NCBI GenBank assembly: GCA_041874725.1
Contig: CP097466.1
Location: 6,014,001 to 6,078,000, forward strand
Direction: 5' to 3'
Length of the DNA: 64,000 nucleotides
Source: Duganella sp. BuS-21
GTDB taxonomy: Bacteria; Pseudomonadota; Gammaproteobacteria; Burkholderiales; Burkholderiaceae_D
Below the pieces are notes generated by a model, which was not told where the DNA came from, made no database searches, and was given only the letters and a program-made list of their open reading frames with translations. Below are positions 38,832-47,224 of the stretch, one piece after another. Every line of letters begins with the position of its first letter. Positions within the stretch are counted from its first letter, which is position 1. Both the position numbers and the translations under genes were made by a program.

Positions 38832-39230
38832 TCAACGGGTGGCCACCACGCTGGTGCCGGCCGGCAGTTGGGCACTCATCGGCAAGCGTTCATAGTTGTC
38901 GATCGTCAGTTCGGCGCCGTTGTCGGTGAAGCTGATGCGGGTGCCGGCCTGGGTCACGAATTCGCCGGGCGACACCGGGAAAATCTCCACCCGCTTCTCG
39001 CCGCGCACTTCCGCGTAGTAATGCGCCACCTTCTGGCTGAACTTCAGCTTGTCGCCATTGCTCAGCGCGTAGGAATACAGGTAGTCCGAAAACTCCTGCG
39101 GCTTGAACTTGAAGTCCGACACGCCCGGTGCGGTGATCTTGACGCTATCGTTATCGGGCGGCGCGGCATGGGCCAGGGCGGTGATCGACAATGCGGCGGC
39201 GACGGCCATGCTCAACAGGGTGGTTTTCAT
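38832..39230 (-). CDS. Exported hypothetical protein, paralogue A
   Basis: The 132-residue product has a signal peptide cut near ALAHA. The mature part is beta-rich: LSNGDKLKFSQKVAHYYAEV, VEIFPVSPGEFVTQAGTRIS and a C-terminal PAGTSVVATR. It is clearly a diverged tandem paralogue of the next gene upstream (39274-39663), sharing L.NG..(V/L).FS...(N/A)HYY, the I.PVS...FVT...G..(I/F).F stretch and the LPA.T.V.AR end. I do not recognise a family. Confidence 0.7.
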   Translation of the reverse strand: MKTTLLSMAVAAALSITALAHAAPPDNDSVKITAPGVSDFKFKPQEFSDYLYSYALSNGDKLKFSQKVAHYYAEVRGEKRVEIFPVSPGEFVTQAGTRISFTDNGAELTIDNYERLPMSAQLPAGTSVVATR

Positions 39231-39273
39231 GATGGTTCTCCAGAATCGTTAAAGGGATGTCTGCGGGCGGCGC

Positions 39274-39663
39274 TTAGCGGCGCGCCATGACCAGGGTGTT
39301 GGCGGGCAGCTTGCCGGCCACCGACAGCTTTTCGAAGTTGGCAATGCCCACGGTTGCGCCTTGCTCGCGGAACTCGAAGCGGGCGCCGCTGTCGGTGACG
39401 AAGGCGCTGCGCGAGACCGGATAGATGCGCACGCGCTCGCCGTCATCAAGCTGGGTGTAGTAGTGGTTCATACGCGCGCTGAAGGCCACGCGCTGGCCGT
39501 TCTCAAGCTGGTAGCTACTCTTGAAATCGTGGAAGTCCTGCTCCACCATGTGATAGCGCTGTGGCGACTTGGACGTAATCTGCACGCTGAGATCGTCGGC
39601 GTGGGCGAGGGACAGGGACGACAGGGCGAGCGAGGCCGCGATGCCAATCAGGATCGTTTTCAT
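39274..39663 (-). CDS. Exported hypothetical protein, paralogue B
   Basis: The 129-residue product has a signal peptide (MKTILIGIAASLALSSLSLA, HA). The mature part includes LENGQRVAFSARMNHYYTQL, VRIYPVSRSAFVTDSGARFE and LPANTLVMARR. It lies 43 bp before its paralogue and is probably co-transcribed with it. Two pairs of conserved aromatic residues and no Cys suggest a small periplasmic beta-sandwich. Function unknown. ATG 39663 starts the signal peptide; longer in-frame starts to 39765 add implausible sequence. Confidence 0.7.
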   Translation of the reverse strand: MKTILIGIAASLALSSLSLAHADDLSVQITSKSPQRYHMVEQDFHDFKSSYQLENGQRVAFSARMNHYYTQLDDGERVRIYPVSRSAFVTDSGARFEFREQGATVGIANFEKLSVAGKLPANTLVMARR

Positions 39664-40051
39664 AGGTATGCTCCATAAGTTGTGTGCTGAACTACTACCG
39701 GGAGCCACCGCTGTCATCTTCAATTCAGCGGTAGACATGATCAGATTAACAAAGCCCCCCGGCAAATATCCTGCGCATGCGACGAGCGGTCAAAGCACGC
39801 GCACCAACTGCAAAAAAACCGGCATGGACGGTGCCGGCACCGCATCTGTTGCGCATCGCGGCTTTTTGTGGGGGCCAAGTGATACAAAAGCCGCTACGGC
39901 GGCTATAGTTGCGCAATGAATGCATTGCCGTACGGCAGCATTAGATACCCCTCCGGCCGCGCCCCCAGTCTGCGCGCCGGTCACGGCGGCCCTGGCTGCT
40001 GCGCCCTACCCCCGCGCTCGGCCCTGGCAGCGTGCCTCTCTGGATGGCATC

Positions 40052-41950
40052 ATGTTCACTTTGTACAAACTTCAATCCGCCCTGCGGAACAACTACGTCC
40101 GCTTCGCCTTGCTGGCGATCACCGTCAGCCTGGCGATCGTGCTCGGCCTGCGCGCCGAAGTAGCACAGGACGGCAGCCCGGTGCTGCGCACCCAGGACAT
40201 CGCCCAGATCACGGCGCTGCCGGCCAAGCGCGCCCAGCTGGAATACCTGCTGGTGGCGGCGCCGCAATCGGAAGCGCCGCGCTACATCATCAAGCTCAAG
40301 AACGAAGCCACGCTGTACGTGGTGAAAGTGCCGGGCACCACGCACCTGAGCCTGGAGCGCGAAGTCCTGCTGCGCAACAACATCCCCTACGCCATCGCGC
40401 GCGACGACTATCTGGCCTCGCACAAGGCGGTGATGCTGGATGACGACGTCAGCAAACTGGCCAAGGTCGGCGCCTTCCTGTCGCGCCATGTGCTCGACAT
40501 CCTGCTGATCGGCCTGGCGCTGTTCCTGCTGCGCAACGGCCTGCCGGGCACGGGCGTGAACGCCACCGTGCTGACGCCGGACCAGCTGGGCGGCAGCATG
40601 GACGACCTGATCGGCATGGAAGACATCAAGCAGGAAGTGCTGCACCTGGAAGACATGATCCGCAACCGCGCGCTGTACAAGGAACACGACATCGACAAGC
40701 CGTTCAACGTCATGCTGACGGGGCCGGCGGGCACGGGCAAGACCAAGCTGGCCGGCTACCTGGCCAAGCGCCTCAACATCCCGCTGATCCAGGCGTCGGG
40801 CTCGGCGCTGGAATCGGGCTACATCGGCGGCGGCTCGAAAGCGCTGCACGCGCTGCACCGCAAGGCTTGCGCGCGCGAAAGCTGCATCATCTTCCTCGAC
40901 GAAGCGCAAAGCCTGTTCATGCCGCGCGGCCGTGGCGAAAAGAAATGGGAAGACGACACCGCCAACACCCTGCTGGGCCTGCTGGACGGCGTCCGCAGCG
41001 ACAAGGGCAAGGGCGTGATCTGGGTGGTGGCCTCCAACTTCGACGACGCCACTACGCGCATGGACGAAGCCATGCTGCGCCGCTTCTCGGTCAAGATCAA
41101 CTTCCGCCTGCCCAACAAGACCGAGCGCCGCGAACTGCTGCGCTCCTTCCTGGCGCGCAAGGCCGACGGCTGCGTCGACTGGGAGGATTTGCAGCTCGAC
41201 CATGTTGCCGAAATCACCGCCAACCTCAGTCCGGCGGTATTGCAGACGGTGGTCGAGCGCGCCAGCATGTTGGCCATACAGGAGACCAAGGTCATCAACA
41301 CCGACCTGATGTTCCGCGCCTTCGAGCGCGCCACCATCGGCCTGACCGACCGTGCCACCACGGCCGAGAAAACCCGCCAGCGCGAGCGCGTGGCCCTGCA
41401 CGAGCTGGGCCACTTCTTCATGCAGATCGACCCGTGGCTGCGTGAGGGCATGACGCTGGCGGAAGTGAAGGAGCGCTCGCCGCTGCTGAAGATCTCGACC
41501 GAGTCGGTCTCCAAGCTGGGCGCGCTTGGTTATGTGCTGTCGGCGTCGGATGACGTTGCCTTGCGCACGCTGGAGGAACTGGAGCGCGACGTCATCCAAC
41601 TGTACGGCGGCGTGGCGGCGGAGGAACTGTTCTACGGCGCGCGCGGCATTTCGGTAGGTAGCCAGAACGACATCGAGAAAGCGACCTCGATGCTGGATCT
41701 GATGGTCAACAAACTGTCCATGTACTCGCGCTCGAAGATCGACCACAGCCAGTTCAAGAACAAGGAAAGCGACCTCGATCAGGTGGAAGCCAAGGCCGAC
41801 GAGCTTTACAGCTATACCCTGAACTCGATCGCCGACTACCGCGACCAGATCAGCGAGCTGAAGGGCGTGCTGATGGATCAGTATGTGCTGTCCAAGGATG
41901 CAATCTTCGCGCTGCTGGAGCAGCAGCAGTTAGCTGGTCAGCATGCGTAA
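40052..41950 (+). CDS. FtsH-like AAA+ membrane protease paralogue
   Basis: The 632-residue protein has two membrane helices (about 18-36 and 150-168) around a periplasmic loop, an AAA domain with Walker A GPAGTGKTKL and Walker B CIIFLDEAQ (DEAQ rather than the DEID of FtsH), an Arg-finger region DEAMLRRFSVKINF, and an M41 peptidase with HELGH (His 450). It thus keeps the zinc-protease motif but differs from housekeeping FtsH in the Walker B and loop sequences, so it is a specialised paralogue. ATG 40052 is preferred; an in-frame ATG at 39920 would add a Pro/Ala-rich leader. Its last codons overlap a convergent coiled-coil gene. Confidence 0.8.
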   Translation: MFTLYKLQSALRNNYVRFALLAITVSLAIVLGLRAEVAQDGSPVLRTQDIAQITALPAKRAQLEYLLVAAPQSEAPRYIIKLKNEATLYVVKVPGTTHLSLEREVLLRNNIPYAIARDDYLASHKAVMLDDDVSKLAKVGAFLSRHVLDILLIGLALFLLRNGLPGTGVNATVLTPDQLGGSMDDLIGMEDIKQEVLHLEDMIRNRALYKEHDIDKPFNVMLTGPAGTGKTKLAGYLAKRLNIPLIQASGSALESGYIGGGSKALHALHRKACARESCIIFLDEAQSLFMPRGRGEKKWEDDTANTLLGLLDGVRSDKGKGVIWVVASNFDDATTRMDEAMLRRFSVKINFRLPNKTERRELLRSFLARKADGCVDWEDLQLDHVAEITANLSPAVLQTVVERASMLAIQETKVINTDLMFRAFERATIGLTDRATTAEKTRQRERVALHELGHFFMQIDPWLREGMTLAEVKERSPLLKISTESVSKLGALGYVLSASDDVALRTLEELERDVIQLYGGVAAEELFYGARGISVGSQNDIEKATSMLDLMVNKLSMYSRSKIDHSQFKNKESDLDQVEAKADELYSYTLNSIADYRDQISELKGVLMDQYVLSKDAIFALLEQQQLAGQHA

Positions 41951-42313
41951 GTAAAAGATCAGCGCCTGCGGCGCCAGCAGGGCGAGGGTGACCCACTGCA
42001 CGAGCTCGACGCGCCGGACACGCGAGTCGAGCTTGTCTACTTTCTTCTCCAGCATGCCGATCCGCTTATCAAGCGCCTCAACCGCCGTTTCAAGCGACTC
42101 GACTCGCCTCTCAAGTGCCTCCACCCTCTCAGCGAGCGCTTTCACGCGCTCCTCAAGGAAAGCGACTTTTTCAATGAGCAAGGACACATCCTTACGTAGC
42201 TCCAGCAGCTGTCCGCTATGGTTGTTCGGGATCCCGCTATGCCTCTCGGCCACCAGCATCTTGATCTCTTCAAACTGCTCCTCAAGCAAGGTCACCCGCT
42301 CAATCAGCTCCAT
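41930..42313 (-). CDS. Coiled-coil protein with C-terminal membrane anchor
   Basis: The 127-residue protein has a long heptad coiled coil (VKALAERVEALERRVESLET, then AVEALDKRIGMLEKKVDKLD) covering about residues 45-100, then one hydrophobic helix (LVQWVTLALLAPQALIFYLR). It would be a tail-anchored rod in the inner membrane. The 3' end overlaps the FtsH-like gene by 21 bp in convergent orientation. Similar coiled-coil stalks occur in phage and adaptor proteins; no function can be assigned. Confidence 0.65.
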   Translation of the reverse strand: MELIERVTLLEEQFEEIKMLVAERHSGIPNNHSGQLLELRKDVSLLIEKVAFLEERVKALAERVEALERRVESLETAVEALDKRIGMLEKKVDKLDSRVRRVELVQWVTLALLAPQALIFYLRMLTS

Positions 42314-42395
42314 GGCCGCCTCCGTGCGTAGAGGGCCATTATCTGCCCGTACCTCCCTCGTCCCGATTGATTTATCTCAAAAACTCGTCACAGGG

Positions 42396-42424
42396 TTGCA
42401 GAGCTGGGTCAAATCGGTAATAAT
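42396..42424 (+). promoter_or_regulatory. tRNA-Leu promoter
   Basis: TTGCAG (42396-42401) and TAATAA (42418-42423, 16 bp apart; shifted AATAAT gives 17) followed by the GC-rich discriminator GCGGGTCGC, typical of stringently controlled stable-RNA promoters. Confidence 0.5.
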
Positions 42425-42445
42425 GCGGGTCGCATTGCTACACCT

Positions 42446-42530
42446 GCCTCGGTGGTGGAATTGGTAGACGCAGCGGACTCAAAATCCGCCGCCGCAAGGC
42501 GTGCCGGTTCGATTCCGGCCCGGGGCACCA
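42446..42530 (+). tRNA. tRNA-Leu (anticodon CAA)
   Basis: The 85-nt gene has acceptor stem GCCTCGG / CCGGGGC, D-arm GGTGGAATTGGTAGAC, anticodon arm GCGGA-CTCAAAA-TCCGC with anticodon CAA (reads UUG), a class II variable arm, T-arm GCCGGTTCGATTCCGGC, and encoded CCA. Its 3' 23 bases are the left attachment site of the genomic island. Confidence 0.96.
42508..42530 (+). repeat. att site (left), 3' end of tRNA-Leu
   Basis: The 23-bp TTCGATTCCGGCCCGGGGCA plus CCA recurs exactly at 51912-51934. Integration into the T-arm/acceptor 3' end is the usual habit of P4-type integrases, and a stub of such an integrase lies 213 bp further on. Confidence 0.88.
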
Positions 42531-42564
42531 ATAGGTTGTATTAGCCAATGTCAAATCATCTCAA

Positions 42565-42598
42565 AACCCGCATGTCTACTAGGCAGAGCGGGTTTTTT
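42565..42598 (+). terminator. Terminator behind tRNA-Leu (left copy)
   Basis: AACCCGC (42565-42571) pairs with GCGGGTT (42588-42594), followed by TTTT; the loop is ATGTCTACTAGGCAGA. The right copy at 51967-52000 differs in four loop bases only. Possibly the island brought its own tRNA-terminator sequence and the older one was displaced to the right end. Confidence 0.75.
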
Positions 42599-42743
42599 AT
42601 TGTGTACTGGTGTCTCATGAAATCTCATCCCATTGCGTCGTTTTGTCGGTATCCCTGTCGGTACCGGCGACGGCTTCGGGCGACATACCGTCATGTTGAC
42701 TGGTGTGGTACGTGCCGAAGCGGCCCATACAAGGATGATATTT

Positions 42744-42850
42744 ATGGCACTGAGCGATACCTTCGTTCGTCAAGTAAAACCCACTAACTCAAGCAGTAGT
42801 AAATTTGCTGATGGTCAGGGCATGTACCTGCTCGTCAATGCGGCCGGCAA
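42744..42850 (+). pseudogene. P4-type tyrosine integrase, N-terminal remnant
   Basis: ATG at 42744 opens MALSDTFVRQVKPTNSSSSK, then FADGQGMYLLVNAAGK, the beginning of the arm-binding domain (DUF4102) of P4-like phage integrases. After 36 codons the IS30 element begins. The catalytic domain is absent on the other side of the IS, so the loss was an IS-associated deletion, not a simple insertion. Confidence 0.85.
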
Positions 42851-43945
42851 GGGCGTTCTCAAGAACCAAGTGCAACACCCTTTGCTGTAAGGTGCTGCAA
42901 TGCCGAGAAACTATTTCCATCTGACTCCACAAGACCGTGCGGTCGTCATGCTCATGCGCGACGATCAGTGCAGCATCCGATCCATTTCTAAACGCCTTGG
43001 CCGTTCGGCCAGCACAATCAGCCGCGAGCTCAAGCGCGCCGGCGCCGGCGTGTATGATGCCAACCACGCTCAGACTCAGGCCCTTGCGCAGCGCGCCAAG
43101 CCTCGCAAAGTCCGCAAGCTACATGTTCACAGCATGCTGTTCATCGTTGTGCGCCATCTTCTCAACCTACGCTGGTCGCCCCAGCAAATTGCTGGCAGGC
43201 TCAAATCCATGTGGCCCAACGATTCCGCCGAAACCGTCTCACACGAGACCATCTATAACGCCATCTATCTGCACCCACGCGGCGAACTCAAGCGAGAGCT
43301 AATAGCTTGCTTGCGTCATCACAATCAGGTGCGCAAGCCGCGCAGCCAAGGCGCCGACCGCCGCAACCAGATCGTGGACATGCAAAGCATCCATATCAGG
43401 CCGCCAGAGGTCGAGGACAGGCTCATTCCCGGCCACTGGGAGGGCGACTTGATCAAGGGCGCTGGCAATCGTTCTTCGGTCGGCACACTGGTTGAACGCA
43501 CCACTGGCTTCGTGGTGCTGGCCAGGATGGACAACGCCACCACTAAGGCCGTTGTCGACAGCTTTGCCGCTGTGCTCAACCGGGAGCCCGCCGCCATGCG
43601 CAAGACCATGACGTATGACCAGGGCCGTGAAATGCACAGCCATAAAACCCTGACCGAGCGCACTGGCGTACAGATCTATTTCGCAGACCCGCACAGCCCA
43701 TGGCAGCGTGGCTCCAACGAAAATACAAATGGCCTGCTACGCCAGTACATGCCCAAAGGATCGGACTTATCGATCTACTCGCAGGACGAACTCGATGCTA
43801 TCGCGCTCGAACTCAATCAACGCCCCCGTGCTCGTTTCGGCTTCGCATCGCCGCTGGCCGTTTATACTGCGCATATGGAACAACTAAATAACCCAGCCAT
43901 CGCTGTTCATTAACTCAGTGTTGCAGTTGGTTCTTGAAACCGCCC
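42851..43945 (+). mobile_element. IS30-family insertion sequence
   Basis: The element is about 1095 bp with terminal inverted repeats of 28 bp (42851-42878 and 43918-43945, 25 of 28 identical; core CAAGAACCAA) around one transposase gene. No target duplication is seen at the edges, which fits a deletion next to the element. Both flanking genes are truncated. Confidence 0.85.
42900..43913 (+). CDS. IS30 family transposase
   Basis: The 337-residue protein has an N-terminal HTH (LTPQDRAVVMLMRDDQCSIR, then SISKRLGRSASTISRELKR) and a DDE catalytic domain: PGHWEGDLIKGAGNRSSVGT (first Asp), MTYDQGREMHSHKTL (second Asp) and WQRGSNENTNGLLRQYMPKG (Glu), the IS30 signature. The frame is intact, so the element may still move. 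Confidence 0.95.
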   Translation: MPRNYFHLTPQDRAVVMLMRDDQCSIRSISKRLGRSASTISRELKRAGAGVYDANHAQTQALAQRAKPRKVRKLHVHSMLFIVVRHLLNLRWSPQQIAGRLKSMWPNDSAETVSHETIYNAIYLHPRGELKRELIACLRHHNQVRKPRSQGADRRNQIVDMQSIHIRPPEVEDRLIPGHWEGDLIKGAGNRSSVGTLVERTTGFVVLARMDNATTKAVVDSFAAVLNREPAAMRKTMTYDQGREMHSHKTLTERTGVQIYFADPHSPWQRGSNENTNGLLRQYMPKGSDLSIYSQDELDAIALELNQRPRARFGFASPLAVYTAHMEQLNNPAIAVH

Positions 43946-44658
43946 GGTATAGCGATGTCTACGCTCCGGCTATCGTCTCGGCAGGCTACGAACCTTACCG
44001 CGTTGACCAAGACGCAAGCGTATCGGTGCCCATAGAATCCATTGAAGCCGGCATTCGTAACGCAGTGGTCTGCCTTGCAGACATAACAGAAGAGAACCCG
44101 AACGTTTGGTACGAACTTGGCTACGCTTTCGCTCAGGGGAAGCAGGTCGTTATGGTATGCGCCGAAGGTCGGAAGAAGTTTCCTTTCGATATTCAGCACC
44201 GTACTATCATCGTTTACAAGACTGAATCGCCGAGTGACTTCGTTGCGCTGCAAGACTCCATCAAAGAGAAAATAGCAGCTTACGTCAAAAAGGCCGAGGT
44301 GTTACAGGTGATGTCTGATACGGACGCCATGTCTCCGGTGGCGGGCTTGTCGTCTATCGAGGTCAGGGTCTTGGCTATTTTGGCTGAAGGCGCAAATTCT
44401 AACGGTGCGACCATGCTTTATTCCGCTAAGCGCGATGCTGATGGAGCTGGTATCACACGCTTAGGTTTTAACCTTGGCGTTCGACGTCTGTTGGCAAAAA
44501 GTTTTATTGCTGAAACATCGGAAATGGATGAGCGTGACGGTGAAGTTTACGAAATGCTCGAATTAAAGGGCAAGGCGTGGAACTGGTTGGACACGAACGA
44601 GGACTTGTTTGTACTTCATCGAGCCGCAAAAGAAGGAATTGAAGACATCCCGTTCTAA
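43946..44658 (+). pseudogene. TIR/deoxyribosyltransferase-like protein with winged helix, 5' end lost
   Basis: The open frame runs from GTG 43918 inside the IS right repeat, but native sequence starts about 43946. The first domain (YAPAIVSAGYEPYRVDQDAS; ADITEENPNVWYELGYAFAQ; GKQVVMVCAE) matches nucleotide-binding TIR-like/2-deoxyribosyltransferase-like proteins, known in bacterial antiphage effectors and predicted NAD or nucleotide processing. Its usual first strand (F-x-x-M-P-F-G type) is missing, removed with the integrase part. The C-terminal 90 residues look like a MarR-type winged helix (VRVLAILAEGANSNGATM). A shortened product could still be made. Confidence 0.7.
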
Positions 44659-44906
44659 CTTTTCTCGTAATCTAGCGACGGCGTGTGCCGGTGCATATCG
44701 TTGCGCATCGTGGGTTCTTATCATGGGCTGGCTGGCCGCCGCCCCCCTAGGGGGGGGAGGGCGATGGCGCCCCCCGTCGCGGCTTAGTTTATCGGTCGGA
44801 CCCTCAAAATTTTTCACGCATAGAATTTCAAAAAATTTTTCGACGGTCACCATAGTCGAATTGATGCGCGCGATCCAACATGTGGCTTTCAACTCAGGAT
44901 CAGCCC

Positions 44907-45008
44907 ATGCGCGAATTTGACCTAATGCTCCTCTCCAGCTATGCCACCTTGGCGTTCGTTATGGTTGTCGATATTGTGGGCGAGTGGCTGCGAGCGCGAA
45001 GCAAATAA
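44907..45008 (+). CDS. Possible small membrane protein (33 aa)
   Basis: ATG at 44907 follows AGGATCAGCCC. The product MREFDLMLLSSYATLAFVMV continues with VDIVGEWLRARSK: one hydrophobic helix with a basic C-terminus. It lies in a decayed region, so chance cannot be excluded. Confidence 0.3.
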   Translation: MREFDLMLLSSYATLAFVMVVDIVGEWLRARSK

Positions 45009-45219
45009 AGCCAGTCCGAATTCCGCGCAAATGGTGTCTATGCCCGTCGACGTCGGATTGCTTACCAGCCTGGCGTGTTCTGCATCGGCCGCGAAGTTAA
45101 ACGGCAGCGATACTGGCCGCGCGAGCTTACGAGCGTGTACTGCCCCGCGTGGCCTACGTCTGACGACGCTGTTCATTGTAGGGGCACCTCGGGTCACCAG
45201 GGCCAACGGCGCCGCCAGC

Positions 45220-45468
45220 TCCTGCCCTTGGTTGTGAGATCCCTATCGCCTTGTCCACCTTATATCAAGCGAATCTGTCTGGCCCGAGGGCGACCGAGCG
45301 GGCAAATTCTGAGTCTTGCTCGCCCGATAGCTCAGGGTCCATCCAAGCGGCGGCATCGCTGGCCGTGAAGACCACGGGGCGCCGATTCTGTATGTCGGTC
45401 ATGCCGCCTTCGGCGTCATCGGTGACAATGGCGAAGCCTATCACGTAGAAGACGCTGCCGCTGGAGCG
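45220..45468 (-). pseudogene. SRAP (YedK/HMCES-like) peptidase remnant
   Basis: The minus-strand frame reads GFAIVTDDAEGGMTDIQNRR, then PVVFTASDAAAWMDPELS, the conserved C-terminal part of SOS-response-associated SRAP proteins that shield abasic sites in single-stranded DNA. An in-frame TGA at 45267-45265 stands where family members have a Trp (F-x-W-Y), followed by YKVDKAIG. The N-terminus with the catalytic Cys2 is not found. It is a decaying fragment. Confidence 0.6.
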
Positions 45469-45846
45469 TCACAACCGTATTTGTTAGGCAAGGCCAGCGA
45501 GGTATTCAGTTGTGACCAGCTCGACTACTCAGCTAGACGAGTGTTGCCGACCTAGAGCGCAGGAAAGGAGTCGCAGCCGCTTTAAGCTATCGTCGTGCGC
45601 CGCGTGACAGAGCCGGATGTCAGCCGCTACTACCGGCTTTGCCGCGCCTTGAGACAGCGCCACGCACTCGCGCCCCGCCAGTGCTATGCCTGAGCCGCGA
45701 CGCGGTAAGAATATGCGATATTGTCAGCGAACAGCTCGATGTGGAGTGGCGCGACTTTTAGTCCACCCCTACATTTTCGGCGATGCCCGGGCTGCGACTG
45801 AGACGCCATAAAGGCGGCGCCCCTCTCGCCAACGGTCGTCGACAGG

Positions 45847-46449
45847 TCAAAGGCCGGTAGGCCAAGAATAGCTCGGCAATTTCGCTGGTGGGGTCCCGAT
45901 GACAATGGAAATGCTTCGATGCGGGGTAAATTCGATTCCTGCCCAGTTTGTCTCAACTTCCATCATAGAATTTTCATCTACGACATAGACTTTTATCGGA
46001 ATACCATGAACACCTGCTACTTCCGTACTCAATAAAGACTTTCCCCACACACTGAAGAATTGCCCTAGGCTGAACTTCTTTTCCTTATCTGTTTCAATGT
46101 GAATAATTCCAGAGTTATCGTGCGTATGTATTTCGTACGCACATCCCTTTAAGCCGATATTTTTTGGAATTGCCAGGCGCGTTCCATTGTAAAAAATCGA
46201 AAGATGTGAATGAATGTGATAGTTTTCATTTAAGAGACATCCAACTCCATCGATCGGGTTGCCCCCACCATTGGAAGCGGACTCATCCTTCCAGTATGGC
46301 TCACCTAAATAGTTCTTAATCGCTACTGGGGTATCATTCAAAATAATTTTAGGATCGTTGGACTCCTGATACGGATTTCCACCGCCACATCCCGACAAAC
46401 ACATTGCGATCGCTATTATTGAAAAATGCACACAAATTAATTTCTTCAT
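45847..46449 (-). CDS. His-rich lipoprotein, last gene of the muramidase operon
   Basis: The 200-residue protein has a signal peptide with lipobox CLSGC. The mature part contains NYHIHSHLSIFYNGTRLAIP and EIHTHDNSGIIHIETDKEKK, a paired HxH/HTHD pattern suggesting a bound metal, then FSLGQFFSVWGKSL. Similar HTHDxSGIIHIE proteins occur in several phyla with no known role. It begins directly after the Fic stop (no gap) and is AT-rich like its partners, so it belongs to the same unit. Confidence 0.75.
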   Translation of the reverse strand: MKKLICVHFSIIAIAMCLSGCGGGNPYQESNDPKIILNDTPVAIKNYLGEPYWKDESASNGGGNPIDGVGCLLNENYHIHSHLSIFYNGTRLAIPKNIGLKGCAYEIHTHDNSGIIHIETDKEKKFSLGQFFSVWGKSLLSTEVAGVHGIPIKVYVVDENSMMEVETNWAGIEFTPHRSISIVIGTPPAKLPSYSWPTGL

Positions 46450-47220
46450 TTAGCCCTCGTAAGCAGTATTCCGGCAATATTTTAGATATTGCTCGATAAC
46501 ATATAGCTCGGCTGCTGCAGTTATAAGATTTGAAAAATACTCTATAAAATAATCCGTACGCGCGCCGACAATCAATGAATTTAATGCCAAAACATAGCTG
46601 CGTCGATTATTGGATATTAGAAATTCGATGGGCAAAGTGGGTTGCTTCCAAAGTCCAATTTCCCGCAACAGTTCCTTCAAGAGGAATCTAGAAGCTCGTC
46701 CGTTTCCGTCTGTAAATGGGTGAACCGAAACAAAATTTGCTGAAATAATCATTGAAAGCAAAAGTCCGTCTAGATGACAGTGCCGCTGTGCGGCGATTAT
46801 CATCGCTCGTAATTCCTCCTCAATCCTGTAAGGAGGGCAATACTCTAAAACTCTAATTCCCGGCATAATATTGGAAAACGTTCTCTTAGACCGGATCAAA
46901 TTTTCATTGCGAAATTTTATTTGGAGCGGCATAGCTTTCTTCGCCGAAAAGATAAGTTCACAGATCTCAAAGACGAAATTTTCATGATGTAAGTTTATCT
47001 TTTTTTCCAGAAATTTGACATCTGAGAAAGAAGTTAAGCCAACAACAGGCGCGATAATTTTCTTTAACCAAAGCGGTGGGCTCTGCCAGTGGTCAAAATT
47101 GCGCTCTGCAGCATCCTGAATGCGACATAATCGAGCTCTTGCTTGAGTGAGAATAGTGTCGCAACCCGAATTTTCAATAAATACTTGCCAAGGGAAAGGT
47201 AATTTTACAAGTTGCTTCAT
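46450..47220 (-). CDS. Fic domain protein
   Basis: The 256-residue protein has the Fic active site VHPFTDGNGRASRFLLKELL (HPFxxGNGRxxR complete), so it should transfer AMP or a related group to a target protein. The N-terminal 100 residues (KLPFPWQVFIENSGCDTILT) match none of the common Fic N-domains I know. No clear inhibitory (S/T)xxxE(G/N) helix is seen. It starts 4 bp after the Ivy-like gene and abuts the lipoprotein gene. No secretion signal; it acts in the producing cell or is delivered by a partner. Confidence 0.85.
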   Translation of the reverse strand: MKQLVKLPFPWQVFIENSGCDTILTQARARLCRIQDAAERNFDHWQSPPLWLKKIIAPVVGLTSFSDVKFLEKKINLHHENFVFEICELIFSAKKAMPLQIKFRNENLIRSKRTFSNIMPGIRVLEYCPPYRIEEELRAMIIAAQRHCHLDGLLLSMIISANFVSVHPFTDGNGRASRFLLKELLREIGLWKQPTLPIEFLISNNRRSYVLALNSLIVGARTDYFIEYFSNLITAAAELYVIEQYLKYCRNTAYEG

Positions 47221-47224
47221 GGCG

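Larger units (their letters stand above)
44659..45846. other. Gene-poor decayed stretch of the island
   Basis: Apart from the small ORF at 44907-45008 and the SRAP remnant at 45220-45468, I see no convincing gene. There is a low-complexity CCCCCCTAGGGGGGGGAGGG (from 44743), a perfect CCCCCTAGGGGG core, and mixed-composition DNA with many stops in all frames. ORFs of up to 98 codons on both strands have no recognisable features. Confidence 0.5.

Noticed and set aside
39766..40051. Pro/Ala-rich upstream extension of the FtsH-like protein (ATG 39920)
   Set aside because: The extension lacks family similarity, and the first membrane helix begins soon after ATG 40052.
42844..42890. Continuation of the integrase through 42890
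   Set aside because: From 42851 on the sequence is the IS30 left inverted repeat, so the last codons of that frame are IS sequence.
44743..44768. C-run and G-run CCCCCCTAGGGGGGGG as a terminator
   Set aside because: The core palindrome has no room for a loop and no T-run follows; it may be a sequencing-sensitive homopolymer region.
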